64,000 bases of DNA from the NCBI RefSeq assembly GCF_002998435.1, contig NZ_CP027231.1, positions 2,831,001 through 2,895,000 of the forward strand, given 5' to 3'. The translations under genes and the position numbers were made by a program. Below are positions 52,991 to 62,378 of the stretch, piece after piece (the stretch's first letter is position 1; each line of letters opens with the position of its first letter). This DNA comes from Bacteroides zoogleoformans. GTDB taxonomy: Bacteria > Bacteroidota > Bacteroidia > Bacteroidales > Bacteroidaceae. The notes below the pieces were generated by a model, which saw nothing but the letters and a program-made list of their open reading frames with translations, had not been told where the DNA came from and made no database searches.

Positions 52991-55500
52991 GAAATAAAAG
53001 CAAGATAACCACCTTGGAATCTAAGTTCCCACTGCTCTCCATAGAGCAGGGCTGTCTGGTGAGCAAAGATGCTGACATCACGGTGGCTTTCCGTGTGGAG
53101 CTGCCCGAACTCTTTACCGTCACCTCTACAGAATACGAAGCAATGCACTCTGCCTGGCATAAGGCAATCAAGGTGCTACCCAATTACAGCATCGTACACA
53201 AGCAGGACTGGTTCATCAAGGAGGACTATCAAGGAAAGCTCTCCGATGGCGGACTGAGCTTCCTTGCCCGTTCCTCTGAACGGCATTTCAACGAACGTCC
53301 GTATCTCCACCATTCAGTCTATCTCTTCCTTACCAAGACCAACAAGCAGCGCATGGCACAGCAGAGCAATTTCTCTTCACTCTGCCGTGGACACCTGTTA
53401 CCCAAGGAAATCACCAACAAGGAGGAGGTGATGAAGTTTATGGAAGCCGTGGACCAGTTCGAGCGTATCATCAACGATACCGAGCAGATAAGGATTGTCC
53501 GCATGACTGAAGAAGAGTTGGTTGGCACAAATGAAAAGGGCGGTCTCTTGGACCGTTATTTCTCCCTCTCGGAAGAAGGACACGCTTCTTTGGAGGACAT
53601 CCGTCTGGGCGCAGACCTTGTGCGCGTGGGCGACAATATGCTTTGTCTACACACTCTCTCCGACACGGATGACCTGCCTACAATGGTCAGCACGGACAGC
53701 CGATATGAGCGGCTATCCACCGACAGGAGCGACTGCCGTCTTTCCTTTGCCTCTCCCGTGGGTCTGATGTTGCCCTGCAACCATATCTATAACCAGTATC
53801 TCTTCATCGAGGACAGCGATGCCAACTTGGAACGCTTTGAGAAGCAGGCAAGGAATATGCACTCGCTGGCACGCTACAGCCGTAGCAACCAAATCAACGA
53901 GGAGTGGAAACAGGAGTATCTCAATATCGCCCACTCACAGGGACTGACCTCCATCCGTGCCCACTTCAACGTGCTGGCATGGAGCGATGACAAGGAAGAA
54001 CTCCGCAACATCAAGAATGACGTGGGCTCTGCACTTGCTCTTATGGAATGCCACCCTCGCCACAATACCATTGATGCGGCAACGCTCTACTGGGCGGGCA
54101 TACCCGGCAATGCCGCAGACTTTCCTGCAGAAGAGTCGTTCTATACTTTCATCGAGCCTGCCCTCTGCTTCTTTACGGCAGAGACGAACTATAAGAATTC
54201 ACTCTCTCCCTTCGGTATCAAAATGGCAGACCGCCTTTCGGGTAAGCCCATTCATTTAGATATATCTGACTTACCCATGAAGCGTGGCGTGATTACCAAC
54301 CGCAACAAGTTTATCTTGGGACCTTCGGGCAGTGGTAAGTCTTTTTTCACCAACCACATGGTACGTCAGTATTACGAGCAGGGGACGCACGTCCTCTTGG
54401 TCGATACGGGTAACTCATATCAAGGCTTGTGTGAACTTATCCACCGCAAGACCAAGGGTGAGGACGGCGTATATTTCACCTATACCAATGAAAGTCCGAT
54501 ATCTTTCAACCCTTTCTATACGGATGATTACTTCTTCGATGTAGAGAAAAGGGAGAGTATTTGCACGTTATTACTTACACTTTGGAAAAGTGCAGATGAG
54601 CATATCACTAAGACCGAAGCTGGCGAACTTGGTTCAGCCGTAAACTCCTATATCGAGCTTATATGTGCTGACCACAGCGTTACGCCCTGTTTCAATACCT
54701 TCTATGAGTATCTGCGGGACGTGTACCGCAAGGATATGGAAAAGCGTGACATCAAGGTAACGCTCTCGGACTTCAATATCAACAACCTCCTGACGACACT
54801 CAAGCAATACTACAAAGGCGGTCGCTATGATTTCCTGCTGAACTCGGACAAGAACATCGACCTACTCTCTAAACGCTTTATCGTCTTTGAAATTGACCAA
54901 GTGAAGGACAATAAAGACCTCTTTCCAGTGGTAACGATTATCATTATGGAAGCCTTCATCAACAAGATGCGCCGATTAAAGGGTATCCGCAAGATGATAC
55001 TCATTGAGGAAGCGTGGAAGGCGATTGCTTCGGCAAACATGGCAGACTACATCAAGTATTTGTATAAGACGGTGAGAAAGTATTTCGGAGAAGCCATTGT
55101 CGTAACGCAGGAGGTGGACGACATCATCCAGTCGCCCATAGTCAAGGAAAGTATTATTAATAACTCCGACTGCAAGATACTGCTCGACCAGCGCAAGTAT
55201 ATGACCAAGTTCGACGGCATACAGGCGATGCTCGGTCTTTCGGAAAAGGAAAAGAGCCAGATACTCTCCATTAACCAGAATAACGACCCGAACCGACTCT
55301 ACAAGGAAGTGTGGATAGGGCTGGGCGGTATGCAGAGTGCAGTCTATGCCACGGAAGTGAGCATGGAGGAATACCTCACCTACACCACGGAGGAAACCGA
55401 GAAGGTGGAGGTAATGAACAGGGCGGCACAGCTTGGTGGGGATATCGAAACGGCTATCCGGCAGCTTGCACAAGAGAAACGGGTTGCACGAAATCGTTAA
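52987..55500 (+). CDS. traG: TraG, VirB4-family conjugation ATPase
   Basis: 837 residues. N-terminal VirB4-type domain (LESKFPLLSIEQGCLVSKDA; LPNYSIVHKQDWFIKEDYQG), ATPase with Walker A LGPSGSGKSF (Lys about 451) and Walker B MILIEEAWKAIASANM (about 680), then VTQEVDDIIQSPIVKESIIN, the family's C-terminal helicase-like motif. It powers assembly of the mating channel and substrate passage. After its stop come 200 bases with three tandem palindromes before traI. Confidence 0.95.
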   Translation: MRNKSKITTLESKFPLLSIEQGCLVSKDADITVAFRVELPELFTVTSTEYEAMHSAWHKAIKVLPNYSIVHKQDWFIKEDYQGKLSDGGLSFLARSSERHFNERPYLHHSVYLFLTKTNKQRMAQQSNFSSLCRGHLLPKEITNKEEVMKFMEAVDQFERIINDTEQIRIVRMTEEELVGTNEKGGLLDRYFSLSEEGHASLEDIRLGADLVRVGDNMLCLHTLSDTDDLPTMVSTDSRYERLSTDRSDCRLSFASPVGLMLPCNHIYNQYLFIEDSDANLERFEKQARNMHSLARYSRSNQINEEWKQEYLNIAHSQGLTSIRAHFNVLAWSDDKEELRNIKNDVGSALALMECHPRHNTIDAATLYWAGIPGNAADFPAEESFYTFIEPALCFFTAETNYKNSLSPFGIKMADRLSGKPIHLDISDLPMKRGVITNRNKFILGPSGSGKSFFTNHMVRQYYEQGTHVLLVDTGNSYQGLCELIHRKTKGEDGVYFTYTNESPISFNPFYTDDYFFDVEKRESICTLLLTLWKSADEHITKTEAGELGSAVNSYIELICADHSVTPCFNTFYEYLRDVYRKDMEKRDIKVTLSDFNINNLLTTLKQYYKGGRYDFLLNSDKNIDLLSKRFIVFEIDQVKDNKDLFPVVTIIIMEAFINKMRRLKGIRKMILIEEAWKAIASANMADYIKYLYKTVRKYFGEAIVVTQEVDDIIQSPIVKESIINNSDCKILLDQRKYMTKFDGIQAMLGLSEKEKSQILSINQNNDPNRLYKEVWIGLGGMQSAVYATEVSMEEYLTYTTEETEKVEVMNRAAQLGGDIETAIRQLAQEKRVARNR

Positions 55501-55552
55501 TCGGACAAGACATGTAAAAAATGTATTGGTTTAGCCAAACGTGGATAAACAA

Positions 55553-55614
55553 TTGGACAAACGTGTCCAATCAATTAGACAGTCGTGTCCAAATACTTGG
55601 ACTAATTTGTCCAA
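55553..55614. repeat. Three tandem 18-bp palindromes at 22-bp spacing
   Basis: TTGGACAAACGTGTCCAA (55553-55570), TTAGACAGTCGTGTCCAA (55575-55592) and TTGGACTAATTTGTCCAA (55597-55614), each separated by four bases. The 22-bp period is two helical turns, so a dimeric protein would bind on one face of the DNA. Related half-sites (GGACA) are scattered on both sides from 55502 to 55670. Confidence 0.75.
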
Positions 55615-55700
55615 CTTATCCCTATAACAGCAAGTTGAATAGACATCCCTTAGTGGACATTCAGACAAACATAGTATTCACATCATAAACAAAAAGAACA

Positions 55701-56047
55701 ATGAAAACAAGAATTTTAATGCTGCTGATGGGCACCGTCCTTTTATTCAGCGGAAAAGCCCACGCACAGTGGGTAGTAACCGATCCCGGTAACTTCGCGG
55801 GCAACATCGTCAATTCGGTCAAGGAGATTGCCACCGCCTCCAAGACGGTGAAGAACACCTTGGACGGATTCAAGGAGGTGGAAAAACTCTACAACGACAC
55901 CAAGAAGTATTACGATGCGCTTAAGAAGGTGAACAACCTCATCGGCGATGCCTACAAAGTCAAGGAGTGCATCCTGATGGTGGGCGATATCTCGGAGATT
56001 TACGTCACCTCGTATAAGAAGATGCTCTCGGACAAGAACTTCCGCCC
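55701..56047 (+). pseudogene. traI: traI 5' part (DUF4141), interrupted by an IS21-family element
   Basis: First 116 codons of TraI: signal peptide MKTRILMLLMGTVLLFSGKA, then QWVVTDPGNFAGNIVNSVKE and a helical section. The frame runs into the insertion after KNFRP and stops at 56069 after seven foreign residues. Removing the IS and one 5-bp duplication restores an uninterrupted 210-residue frame with the part at 58718-59003. TraI is a periplasmic mating-pore component with a VirB5-like shape, so the insertion probably blocks or reduces transfer. Confidence 0.93.
56043..56047 (+). repeat. Target-site duplication, left copy (CGCCC)
   Basis: CGCCC here is repeated at 58713-58717 immediately beyond the right IS end. 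Confidence 0.85.
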
Positions 56048-56223
56048 TGGAAAAGCCACTCTACTTTGACCCTTTTGGCCAAACAGGATTGCCCACCTTG
56101 GCCATAATATGATTGCCCCTTTTGGCCAAAATAACATTAACCACTTAGTACAAGTGTCGTTAGAGTTTTTTTTGTGTAGATTTGAGAACCCGAGTCCTGG
56201 TGTAAGGGGTAATAATAAAATCT

Positions 56224-57801
56224 ATGCAAATGAATAAAAGAATCAAGAACATTTTAAGATGTTATGCGGCAGGGATGGGTATCAAGGAAACGGCATCCAC
56301 GTTCCATACTTCCCGTAACACTGTCCGCAAGTATGTCCGTCTGTTCCTTTCAAGTGGGAAAAGCATCGATCATCTTCTCTCCCTTTCCGAGGAGCAGTTG
56401 CATGAGATGTTTGGCGGTACGGAATCCCGACGTCGGGAGCCTTCTTCCAAAAGGATTGAATTAGAGGCTTTGCTTCCCGGATATGTATCCCGCCTGACAC
56501 GCAAAGGGATGAGTGTCAGAAAACTGTTTAAGGAGTATCATGCTGAATATCCTGACGGTCTTCAGCTGTCTTCCTTCAAGCGGGCAGTCCGCCAGTACAA
56601 GTTCCACATCAAGGTCGTCGGCCATGTCGAGCACTATGCCGCCGACCAGATGTATGTTGATTTTGCCGGTGACAGGCTTGAAGTTGTCGATGAGATGACA
56701 GGCGAGACGAAGAAGGCCGAGGTCTTTGTCGCTGTCCTGCCGTTCAGTCATTATACCTACTGTGAGGCCGTATGGTCACAACGCAAGGAAGACCTGATAA
56801 GGGGATGTGAGAACGCCATGCAATATTTTGAGGGTGTCCCGGCGGCCATCGTTCCCGACAATCTGAAAGCAGCTGTCACACGGAGCGACCGTAACGAGCC
56901 GGTCATCAATGATGATTTCGCCGCCTTTGCCGAGCATTACGGTTGTGCAGTCTATCCTGCCCGTGTACGCCACCCCAAGGACAAGGCCCTGGTTGAGAAT
57001 ACCGTGAAACTTCTCTACCGTTCCGTTTACCTTGACATAGAGGGGATGACATTCTCCAGCCTGGACGGTCTCAATACCGCCATCCGTATTTCCCTGCTTG
57101 ATTTCAACGAAAAGGTGATGGCCGGTCGGGAGGCGTCACGTAAGGAGATGTTCCTGCGTGGAGAGAAAGACTATCTCCGTCCGCTTCCTAAGAAACGCTA
57201 CGTGATGAAAGAGAGAAAACTCATGACCGTGGGCAAGAACTCCTACGTCTCGTTGTTCAGGCACCATTACAGTGTCCCGAAGGAATATGCAGGAAGGCGT
57301 GTGACGATTCTCTATGATGCCGATACGGTGGAAATATACTGTAGCATGAACCTTGTCGCCATCCACGACCGCTGTGACATACCCTACACCTATTCATGGA
57401 AAAAGGAGCACAACCTGCCGGGGCACTATGGTCCTTATGACAAGGATCTTGAGGAACTCTTCCGACGTGCCTCGGAAATAGACAATATCGTATTGAATTA
57501 TCTCCGGGAAGTGGAGCGTGTCATGCAATATCCTCCAAAAGCGTTCAGATCCTGTCGGGGCATACTGACGCTGGAGAAAAAATACGGCCGTGACCGTTTG
57601 GTCGCTGCCTGCGCCTGCGCAGAACAGAAGCTACAATACGGGTATCAGGCCTTACGCGAGGTGCTTGAACTGGGAGAAGACGCGGATTTCCTTCCTGATG
57701 AGGACGGGAGGATACAGCCTGACATGACATCCCCGACACCACTGACCCACAAGAATATACGTGGACGTGACTATTACAGAAAAGACAAACAGGAACAATA
57801 A
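56224..57801 (+). CDS. istA: IS21 transposase IstA
   Basis: 525 residues. N-terminal helix-turn-helix (ILRCYAAGMGIKETASTFHTSRNTVRKYV), DDE core with first Asp in DQMYVDFAGDRLEV (about 142), second in VPDNLKAAV (about 218) and Glu in DKALVENTVKLLYR (about 256), then the IS21-type C-terminal beta-barrel (YVSLFRHHYSVPKEYAGRRV). It cuts and joins the element ends together with IstB. Start at 56224 or two codons later at 56230. No defects seen. Confidence 0.95.
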   Translation: MQMNKRIKNILRCYAAGMGIKETASTFHTSRNTVRKYVRLFLSSGKSIDHLLSLSEEQLHEMFGGTESRRREPSSKRIELEALLPGYVSRLTRKGMSVRKLFKEYHAEYPDGLQLSSFKRAVRQYKFHIKVVGHVEHYAADQMYVDFAGDRLEVVDEMTGETKKAEVFVAVLPFSHYTYCEAVWSQRKEDLIRGCENAMQYFEGVPAAIVPDNLKAAVTRSDRNEPVINDDFAAFAEHYGCAVYPARVRHPKDKALVENTVKLLYRSVYLDIEGMTFSSLDGLNTAIRISLLDFNEKVMAGREASRKEMFLRGEKDYLRPLPKKRYVMKERKLMTVGKNSYVSLFRHHYSVPKEYAGRRVTILYDADTVEIYCSMNLVAIHDRCDIPYTYSWKKEHNLPGHYGPYDKDLEELFRRASEIDNIVLNYLREVERVMQYPPKAFRSCRGILTLEKKYGRDRLVAACACAEQKLQYGYQALREVLELGEDADFLPDEDGRIQPDMTSPTPLTHKNIRGRDYYRKDKQEQ

Positions 57802-57811
57802 AGCTAAAATT

Positions 57812-58591
57812 ATGGAAATAAATAATAAGACAGCTCCCGTAACGGGACAACAAGACCAGAACACCATATCACTGGATTTGATGAGCCGCATGAAATTACA
57901 CGGTATGGCGGAGGCTTTCAGGGAAAGCCTTGCCGGCACCACTCCACAGTCCATGACCGCGGACACCTTCCTTTCCATGCTCCTTGCACGCGAATGGGAT
58001 TACCGTGCCCAGGCTGCCATAGTGCGGCTTACTAAGAATGCGGCGTTCCGATACAAGGCTTATCTCGAACAGATTGACTATGCCACAAACCGGGGCCTTG
58101 AGCGCAATCAGATGGAACGCCTCGCCACCCTTGACTTTGTACATAAGGGGCAGAACCTCTTCATTACCGGCTCTTCAGGTACAGGGAAAAGCTATCTGGC
58201 ATGTGCCCTTGGCCACGAGGCATGCAAAAGGGGATTCCGTACTTTCTATGCCAATGCACCCAAACTGCTTGGTGCACTGAAGGTTGCCAAAGTCAAAGGT
58301 ACACTTGAAACTGAGCTCAAGAAGATTGAGCGTTGCCAGTTACTCATCCTTGACGACCTGTTTCTTGTACCTCTTGATGCCAAGGAACGTCCCATCCTGC
58401 TCGAAATTATTGAGGACAGGCATGAAAGGAAATCCACTATCATAACCTCGCAGTACCCATCGTCCAACTGGTATGACATGGTTGGTGATCCGACAATAGC
58501 CGACGCCATCCTTGACCGAATCATTCATACGGCCCATACCATTGAGTTGTACGGTGAAAGTATGCGCAAGTTAAGGTCTAAGAAAAACTAG
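57812..58591 (+). CDS. istB: IS21 helper ATPase IstB
   Basis: 259 residues from the ATG at 57812, 10 bases after the istA stop; an in-frame ATG at 57761 lies inside istA and is less likely. AAA+ fold with Walker A TGSSGTGKSYLACALG, Walker B LLILDDLFLVPLD and sensor segment STIITSQYPSSNWYDMVGD, and a helical N-terminal IstB domain (SRMKLHGMAEAFRE). It chooses target DNA and activates IstA. Confidence 0.94.
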   Translation: MEINNKTAPVTGQQDQNTISLDLMSRMKLHGMAEAFRESLAGTTPQSMTADTFLSMLLAREWDYRAQAAIVRLTKNAAFRYKAYLEQIDYATNRGLERNQMERLATLDFVHKGQNLFITGSSGTGKSYLACALGHEACKRGFRTFYANAPKLLGALKVAKVKGTLETELKKIERCQLLILDDLFLVPLDAKERPILLEIIEDRHERKSTIITSQYPSSNWYDMVGDPTIADAILDRIIHTAHTIELYGESMRKLRSKKN

Positions 58592-58712
58592 AGAATCAAA
58601 AGGATAAAATAAAATTGACCCCTATCACCAGGACTTTAAAGGGGCAATCATATTATGGCCAAGGTGGGCAATCCTGTTTGGCCAAAAGGGTCAAAGTAGA
58701 GTGGCTTTTCCA

Positions 58713-58717
58713 CGCCC
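58713..58717 (+). repeat. Target-site duplication, right copy (CGCCC)
   Basis: Matches 56043-56047, confirming transposition into traI. Confidence 0.85.
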
Positions 58718-59003
58718 TTCGGAACTCGCTGCGATGGCTTCGGGCTATGCCAAGCTCTTGGAGCAGAGTGGGGAGAGTCTCAAGGAACTAAAGTCCATCG
58801 TCAAGTCGGGTGTCCTCTCGATGAACGACCACGAGCGCATGCAGGCCATCGACCGTATTTATACCACACTGAGGGAAAACCGCTCGCTCGTGTCGTACTA
58901 CACAAGAAAGAACATTTCCGTGAGCTACGTGCGTGCAAGAGAAAAGAACAACCTTGCCTCCGTCAAAGCACTCTACGGCAATACGGCAAGCAGGTATTGG
59001 TAA
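58718..59003 (+). pseudogene. traI: traI 3' part (DUF4141)
   Basis: Continues the TraI frame as SELAAMASGYAKLLEQSGES to NTASRYW. A GTG at 58701 inside the IS end opens this frame and could allow a 100-residue fragment (VAFPRPSELAAM) to be made, but it would lack the signal peptide. Two in-frame ATG codons exist at 58736 and later. Downstream traJ begins 53 bases after the stop. Confidence 0.93.
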
Positions 59004-59055
59004 ATCCACAGACAAAAAAAGAACTTGAAAGAACTTTCATAAAACACTTTTGCTT

Positions 59056-60093
59056 ATGGATTTTGCCAGTTTACATGAGCTACTACGCTCCACCTATGAC
59101 GAGATGATGCCGCTCTGTGCCCAGATGACGGGCATTGCCAAGGGTATTGCGGGCTTGGGTGCGCTCTTTTATATTGCTCTTCGGGTATGGGCTTCCATTG
59201 CCCGTGCCGAGGCGATAGACGTTTTTCCGCTTCTCCGCCCCTTCGTGTTGGGCTTTTGTATCATGTTCTTTCCGACAGTCGTACTCGGTTCAATGAATGC
59301 CGTTCTCTCGCCCGTAGTGCAGGGAACGGAGATGATGGTACACCAACAGGAGGGAAACCTTGCAGAGCTTACTGCCAAGCGAGACAAGTTGCAAGAGGAA
59401 GCCTACCTTAGAAATCCTGAGACAGCCTACCTTGTTTCCAACGAGAAGTTCGATGAGAAGATAGAGGAAATGGGCATCATCGGACCTGAAGATGCTGTGA
59501 CGATAGCGGGTATGTATGCCGAGCGTGCTGCCTATCAGACCAAGCAATGGATTATGAAGATGGTACACGACCTTTTAGAACTTCTGTTCCATGCTGCAGG
59601 ACTTATCATCGACACACTACGCACCTTCATACTCATCGTTCTTGCCATTCTCGGTCCGATAGTCTTCGGCATTGCCGTATGGGACGGGTTGTCGGGTTCG
59701 CTCACAGCATGGTTCTCACGCTATATCTCTGTCTACCTGTGGCTGCCTGTCAGCTCTATCCTTACGGCACTGCTTACTAAAATACAGGTGCTGATGATAC
59801 AGAAGGATATCGAAGCGCTCAGTGACCCTAACTACCTGCCTGATTCGGGGACGTGGTATTACATTGTCTTCTTCCTTATCGGTATTGTAGGTTACTTCTG
59901 CGTTCCCACCGTTGCAGGCTGGATTATCGAAGCAGGAGGCGGTATCGGCTCTTATGGTCGCAATGTCAATCAAGCTGCACAGCGCGGTGCACAAAGTGCC
60001 TACACGGGCGGACGATATGCCGCAGCAGGTGCCGGGTCGGTCATCGGAAATGTCGGTGGACGTATCAAGGGTGCACTGCTCAAAGGAAAATAG
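59056..60093 (+). CDS. traJ: TraJ, polytopic mating-pore membrane protein
   Basis: 345 residues from the ATG at 59056 (a TTG at 59050 is less likely). Helices at about 23-43 (GIAKGIAGLGALFYIALRVW), 55-80 (PFVLGFCIMFFPTVVLGSMN), 170-240 and 268-300 (YYIVFFLIGIVGYFCVPTVA); the C-terminus is Gly/Ala-rich. Matches the VirB6-like conjugative transposon protein TraJ, an inner-membrane channel component. Expression may be affected by the IS in traI upstream. Confidence 0.92.
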   Translation: MDFASLHELLRSTYDEMMPLCAQMTGIAKGIAGLGALFYIALRVWASIARAEAIDVFPLLRPFVLGFCIMFFPTVVLGSMNAVLSPVVQGTEMMVHQQEGNLAELTAKRDKLQEEAYLRNPETAYLVSNEKFDEKIEEMGIIGPEDAVTIAGMYAERAAYQTKQWIMKMVHDLLELLFHAAGLIIDTLRTFILIVLAILGPIVFGIAVWDGLSGSLTAWFSRYISVYLWLPVSSILTALLTKIQVLMIQKDIEALSDPNYLPDSGTWYYIVFFLIGIVGYFCVPTVAGWIIEAGGGIGSYGRNVNQAAQRGAQSAYTGGRYAAAGAGSVIGNVGGRIKGALLKGK

Positions 60094-60139
60094 AAATCGA
60101 GCAACTATGCTTAATTAATCAACAGATATAAAAGAAAAA

Positions 60140-60763
60140 ATGGAATTCAAATCACTTGGTAATATCGAGACTTCATTCAGACAGATACGGCTCTATGCCT
60201 TTGTCTTTGCCATCGTCTGCGTGGCAGTAAGCGGTTATGCCGTCTATGCTTCGTACAGCTTCGCTAAGGAGCAGCGAGAGAAAATCTATGTACTTGACCA
60301 GGGAAAGTCACTCATGCTTGCCCTCAGTCAGGATGCAAGTCGTAATCGTCCCGTAGAGGCAAGGGAGCATGTACGTCGCTTCCATGAGCTGTTCTTCACC
60401 ATTGCGCCTGACAAGGATGCCATTGAGAAGAATATGGAACGTGCCTTCGTACTGTGTGACAAGTCGGCTTTCAACTATTACAAGGACTTGGCAGAGAAGG
60501 GCTATTATAACCGTGCCATATCGGGCAATGTCAATCAGCGCATAGAGGTGGACTCTATCCACTGCAACTTCAATACTTACCCTTATACGGTAACGACTTA
60601 TGCACGGGAGTTTATCGTCCGCCAGAGCAACGTTACAGAGCGCAGTCTTGTTACGACCTGCACGCTGCAGAACTCAGTCCGTTCGGACAATAACCCGCAA
60701 GGTTTTCTTATGGAGAACTTCCTTGTGAAGGAAAACAGGGATATACAGACTTATAAACGATAA
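60140..60763 (+). CDS. traK: TraK, VirB8-like mating-pore protein
   Basis: 207 residues. Typical N-terminus MEFKSLGNIETSFRQIRLYA, one membrane helix (AFVFAIVCVAVSGYAVYASY), then a periplasmic domain (DKDAIEKNMERAFVLCDKSA; YYNRAISGNVNQRIEVDSIH). This fits Bacteroides TraK, a structural counterpart of VirB8 that nucleates the channel. Confidence 0.93.
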   Translation: MEFKSLGNIETSFRQIRLYAFVFAIVCVAVSGYAVYASYSFAKEQREKIYVLDQGKSLMLALSQDASRNRPVEAREHVRRFHELFFTIAPDKDAIEKNMERAFVLCDKSAFNYYKDLAEKGYYNRAISGNVNQRIEVDSIHCNFNTYPYTVTTYAREFIVRQSNVTERSLVTTCTLQNSVRSDNNPQGFLMENFLVKENRDIQTYKR

Positions 60764-60767
60764 GGCT

Positions 60768-61070
60768 ATGGCAAGGAAAAGAAACTTTTTACTCTCCCGT
60801 CACTATCTGCGCTTTCACCTATGGCTTCGCCATCGGTGTGAAAGACTCACGATAAGGCAGAGAAAGGAAATCGTCTATGGGCTGAGTTTCATCTATCTGC
60901 TCTGCTCGCTTTGGATGATAGCGCAGTTCTTCCTTCCTCCAAAGAAGGAGAAACTACCCATCCCCACGGGAAAGCTGACGGACAGTCCGATACGGACGGA
61001 TAGCACTTTACAAGAGTTACACGGCAATTTTTACCTACAACATCATCAAACAATCAAGGAAAATGGATAA
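60768..61070 (+). CDS. traL: TraL, DUF3989 small membrane protein
   Basis: 100 residues, very basic N-terminus (ARKRNFLLSRHYLRFHLWLR), one membrane helix (IVYGLSFIYLLCSLWMIAQF) and a short periplasmic tail. Matches DUF3989 TraL. Four bases after traK; overlaps traM by 8. Confidence 0.9.
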   Translation: MARKRNFLLSRHYLRFHLWLRHRCERLTIRQRKEIVYGLSFIYLLCSLWMIAQFFLPPKKEKLPIPTGKLTDSPIRTDSTLQELHGNFYLQHHQTIKENG

Positions 61071-62331
61071 TAAACAGAAAGAACAAATCAAGAAAGGCTT
61101 GGTCTTCGGAGGACTGGGACTGCTGTTTGCCCTCTCAATGTGGTTTATCTTCGCACCGTCGGGCAAGGATAAGACTGCTGCGGAGCAGGGACTCAATGAC
61201 AGCATCCCGCAGGCAACGACAGAAAAGCTCACCGAAAACAAGCTCAAAGCCTACGAATTAGGCGACAAGGCACACGAGGAGGAACAGACCCGCGAGGAGA
61301 TGGGCAGGCTATCGGACTATTTCGCACAGAACACTGCTCCATCAGAGGCAGAACGTGCAGAGACAGCAGCTTCTACGGCAAAGATAGAAAGCTCCATGCA
61401 TCGCTATGAGGAGAATAATCGGCTCTTAAACTCCTTTTACGCTCCCGACCCACACGAGCAGGAGCGTGAAGCCTTGCGCTCGGAGATAGATAACCTTAAA
61501 AAAGAACTCTCTGTCAAAGACAGCAGGGAGGACAATGAAGAGAAAAGACAGCTTGCCTTGATGGAAAAGAGCTATCAGATGGCAGCGAGGTATCTTCCCA
61601 AGGCATCAACTCCACCTACCTTCAATAGTGGTCTGACGGCTGGAAAGGAGAAGACGGAAGACACTGAAGGTGGCTCTGAAGCCGCTAAGGGCAAGACCAT
61701 GCAGAATGAAAAGCCTGTAATGGAGGTGCTGCCGGAGCGTAGGCAGTTAGTATCTTCACTTAATCAGCCTATGAGCGATGTGTACTTTATGGAGGAATAC
61801 GGCAAGAAGGCTCGTAATATGGGCTTTCATTCGCTTGCAAGCACGGCTGTACCTACAATGCGCAACACACTGAAAGTAGTAGTGGACAGGACCACTGTTC
61901 TTAAGGAGGGCGACAATGTGGTCCTCCGTCTGCTGGAAACTGCTAAGGTACAGGGACTGCACATTCCACGACAGAGCCGACTGATAGCCGTCGCTAAGAT
62001 TGAGGGTAACCGTATGCACCTGCTTGTCAAAAGCATTGAGGTGGACGGACATATCATAGCCGTCAAACTCTCGGCATACGACACAGATGGGCAGGAGGGT
62101 GTTTATATACCTGGTTCGGAGGACATCAATGCGCTTAAGGAAGTCGGGGCAAACATTGGCGGTTCTATGGGAACATCCTTTACCTTCGCTTCCTCTGCCA
62201 AAGACCAGATTATCTCCGAGGCTGCCCGTGGGGTGATGCAGGGTGCAAGTCAACTGCTTCAGAAGAAACTGCGCACCGTCAAGGTAACGCTCAAGGGTGG
62301 CTACCGCCTTTTCTTGGTTCAGTCCAAATAA
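61063..62331 (+). CDS. traM: TraM, VirB10-like mating-pore protein
   Basis: 422 residues. One N-terminal membrane helix (GLVFGGLGLLFALSMWFIFA), a long charged, coiled-coil-prone periplasmic spacer (about 60-200), and a C-terminal beta domain (LKEGDNVVLRLLETAKVQGL, HIPRQSRLIAVAKIEGNRMH, VDGHIIAVKLSAYDTDGQEG), as in VirB10/TraM proteins that bridge inner and outer membrane. Ends with KVTLKGGYRLFLVQSK. Confidence 0.93.
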   Translation: MDNKQKEQIKKGLVFGGLGLLFALSMWFIFAPSGKDKTAAEQGLNDSIPQATTEKLTENKLKAYELGDKAHEEEQTREEMGRLSDYFAQNTAPSEAERAETAASTAKIESSMHRYEENNRLLNSFYAPDPHEQEREALRSEIDNLKKELSVKDSREDNEEKRQLALMEKSYQMAARYLPKASTPPTFNSGLTAGKEKTEDTEGGSEAAKGKTMQNEKPVMEVLPERRQLVSSLNQPMSDVYFMEEYGKKARNMGFHSLASTAVPTMRNTLKVVVDRTTVLKEGDNVVLRLLETAKVQGLHIPRQSRLIAVAKIEGNRMHLLVKSIEVDGHIIAVKLSAYDTDGQEGVYIPGSEDINALKEVGANIGGSMGTSFTFASSAKDQIISEAARGVMQGASQLLQKKLRTVKVTLKGGYRLFLVQSK

Positions 62332-62378
62332 AACAATCGAAAATGATAAGTAAAAATAACATCAAATAAAAAGGAACA

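Larger units (their letters stand above)
56048..58712 (+). mobile_element. Complete IS21-family insertion sequence, 2665 bp
   Basis: The ends begin TGGAAAAGCC and finish GGCTTTTCCA. Terminal inverted repeats are identical for 75 bp (56048-56122 and 58638-58712) and contain several TGGCCA units, the multiple transposase-binding sites usual in IS21. It carries istA and istB and is flanked by a 5-bp duplication. Perfect repeats and duplication point to a recent insertion. Confidence 0.95.

Noticed and set aside
55501-55700. A CRISPR-like array in the traG-traI gap
   Set aside because: The repeats are palindromic with four-base spacers, far too short for CRISPR spacers, and no cas gene is present.
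55501-55700. A traH gene between traG and traI
   Set aside because: No frame of useful length with a start exists in this 200-bp gap.
58701-59003. An independent 100-residue gene after the IS
   Set aside because: Its sequence continues TraI in frame once the IS and one CGCCC copy are removed; the GTG start is inside the IS end.
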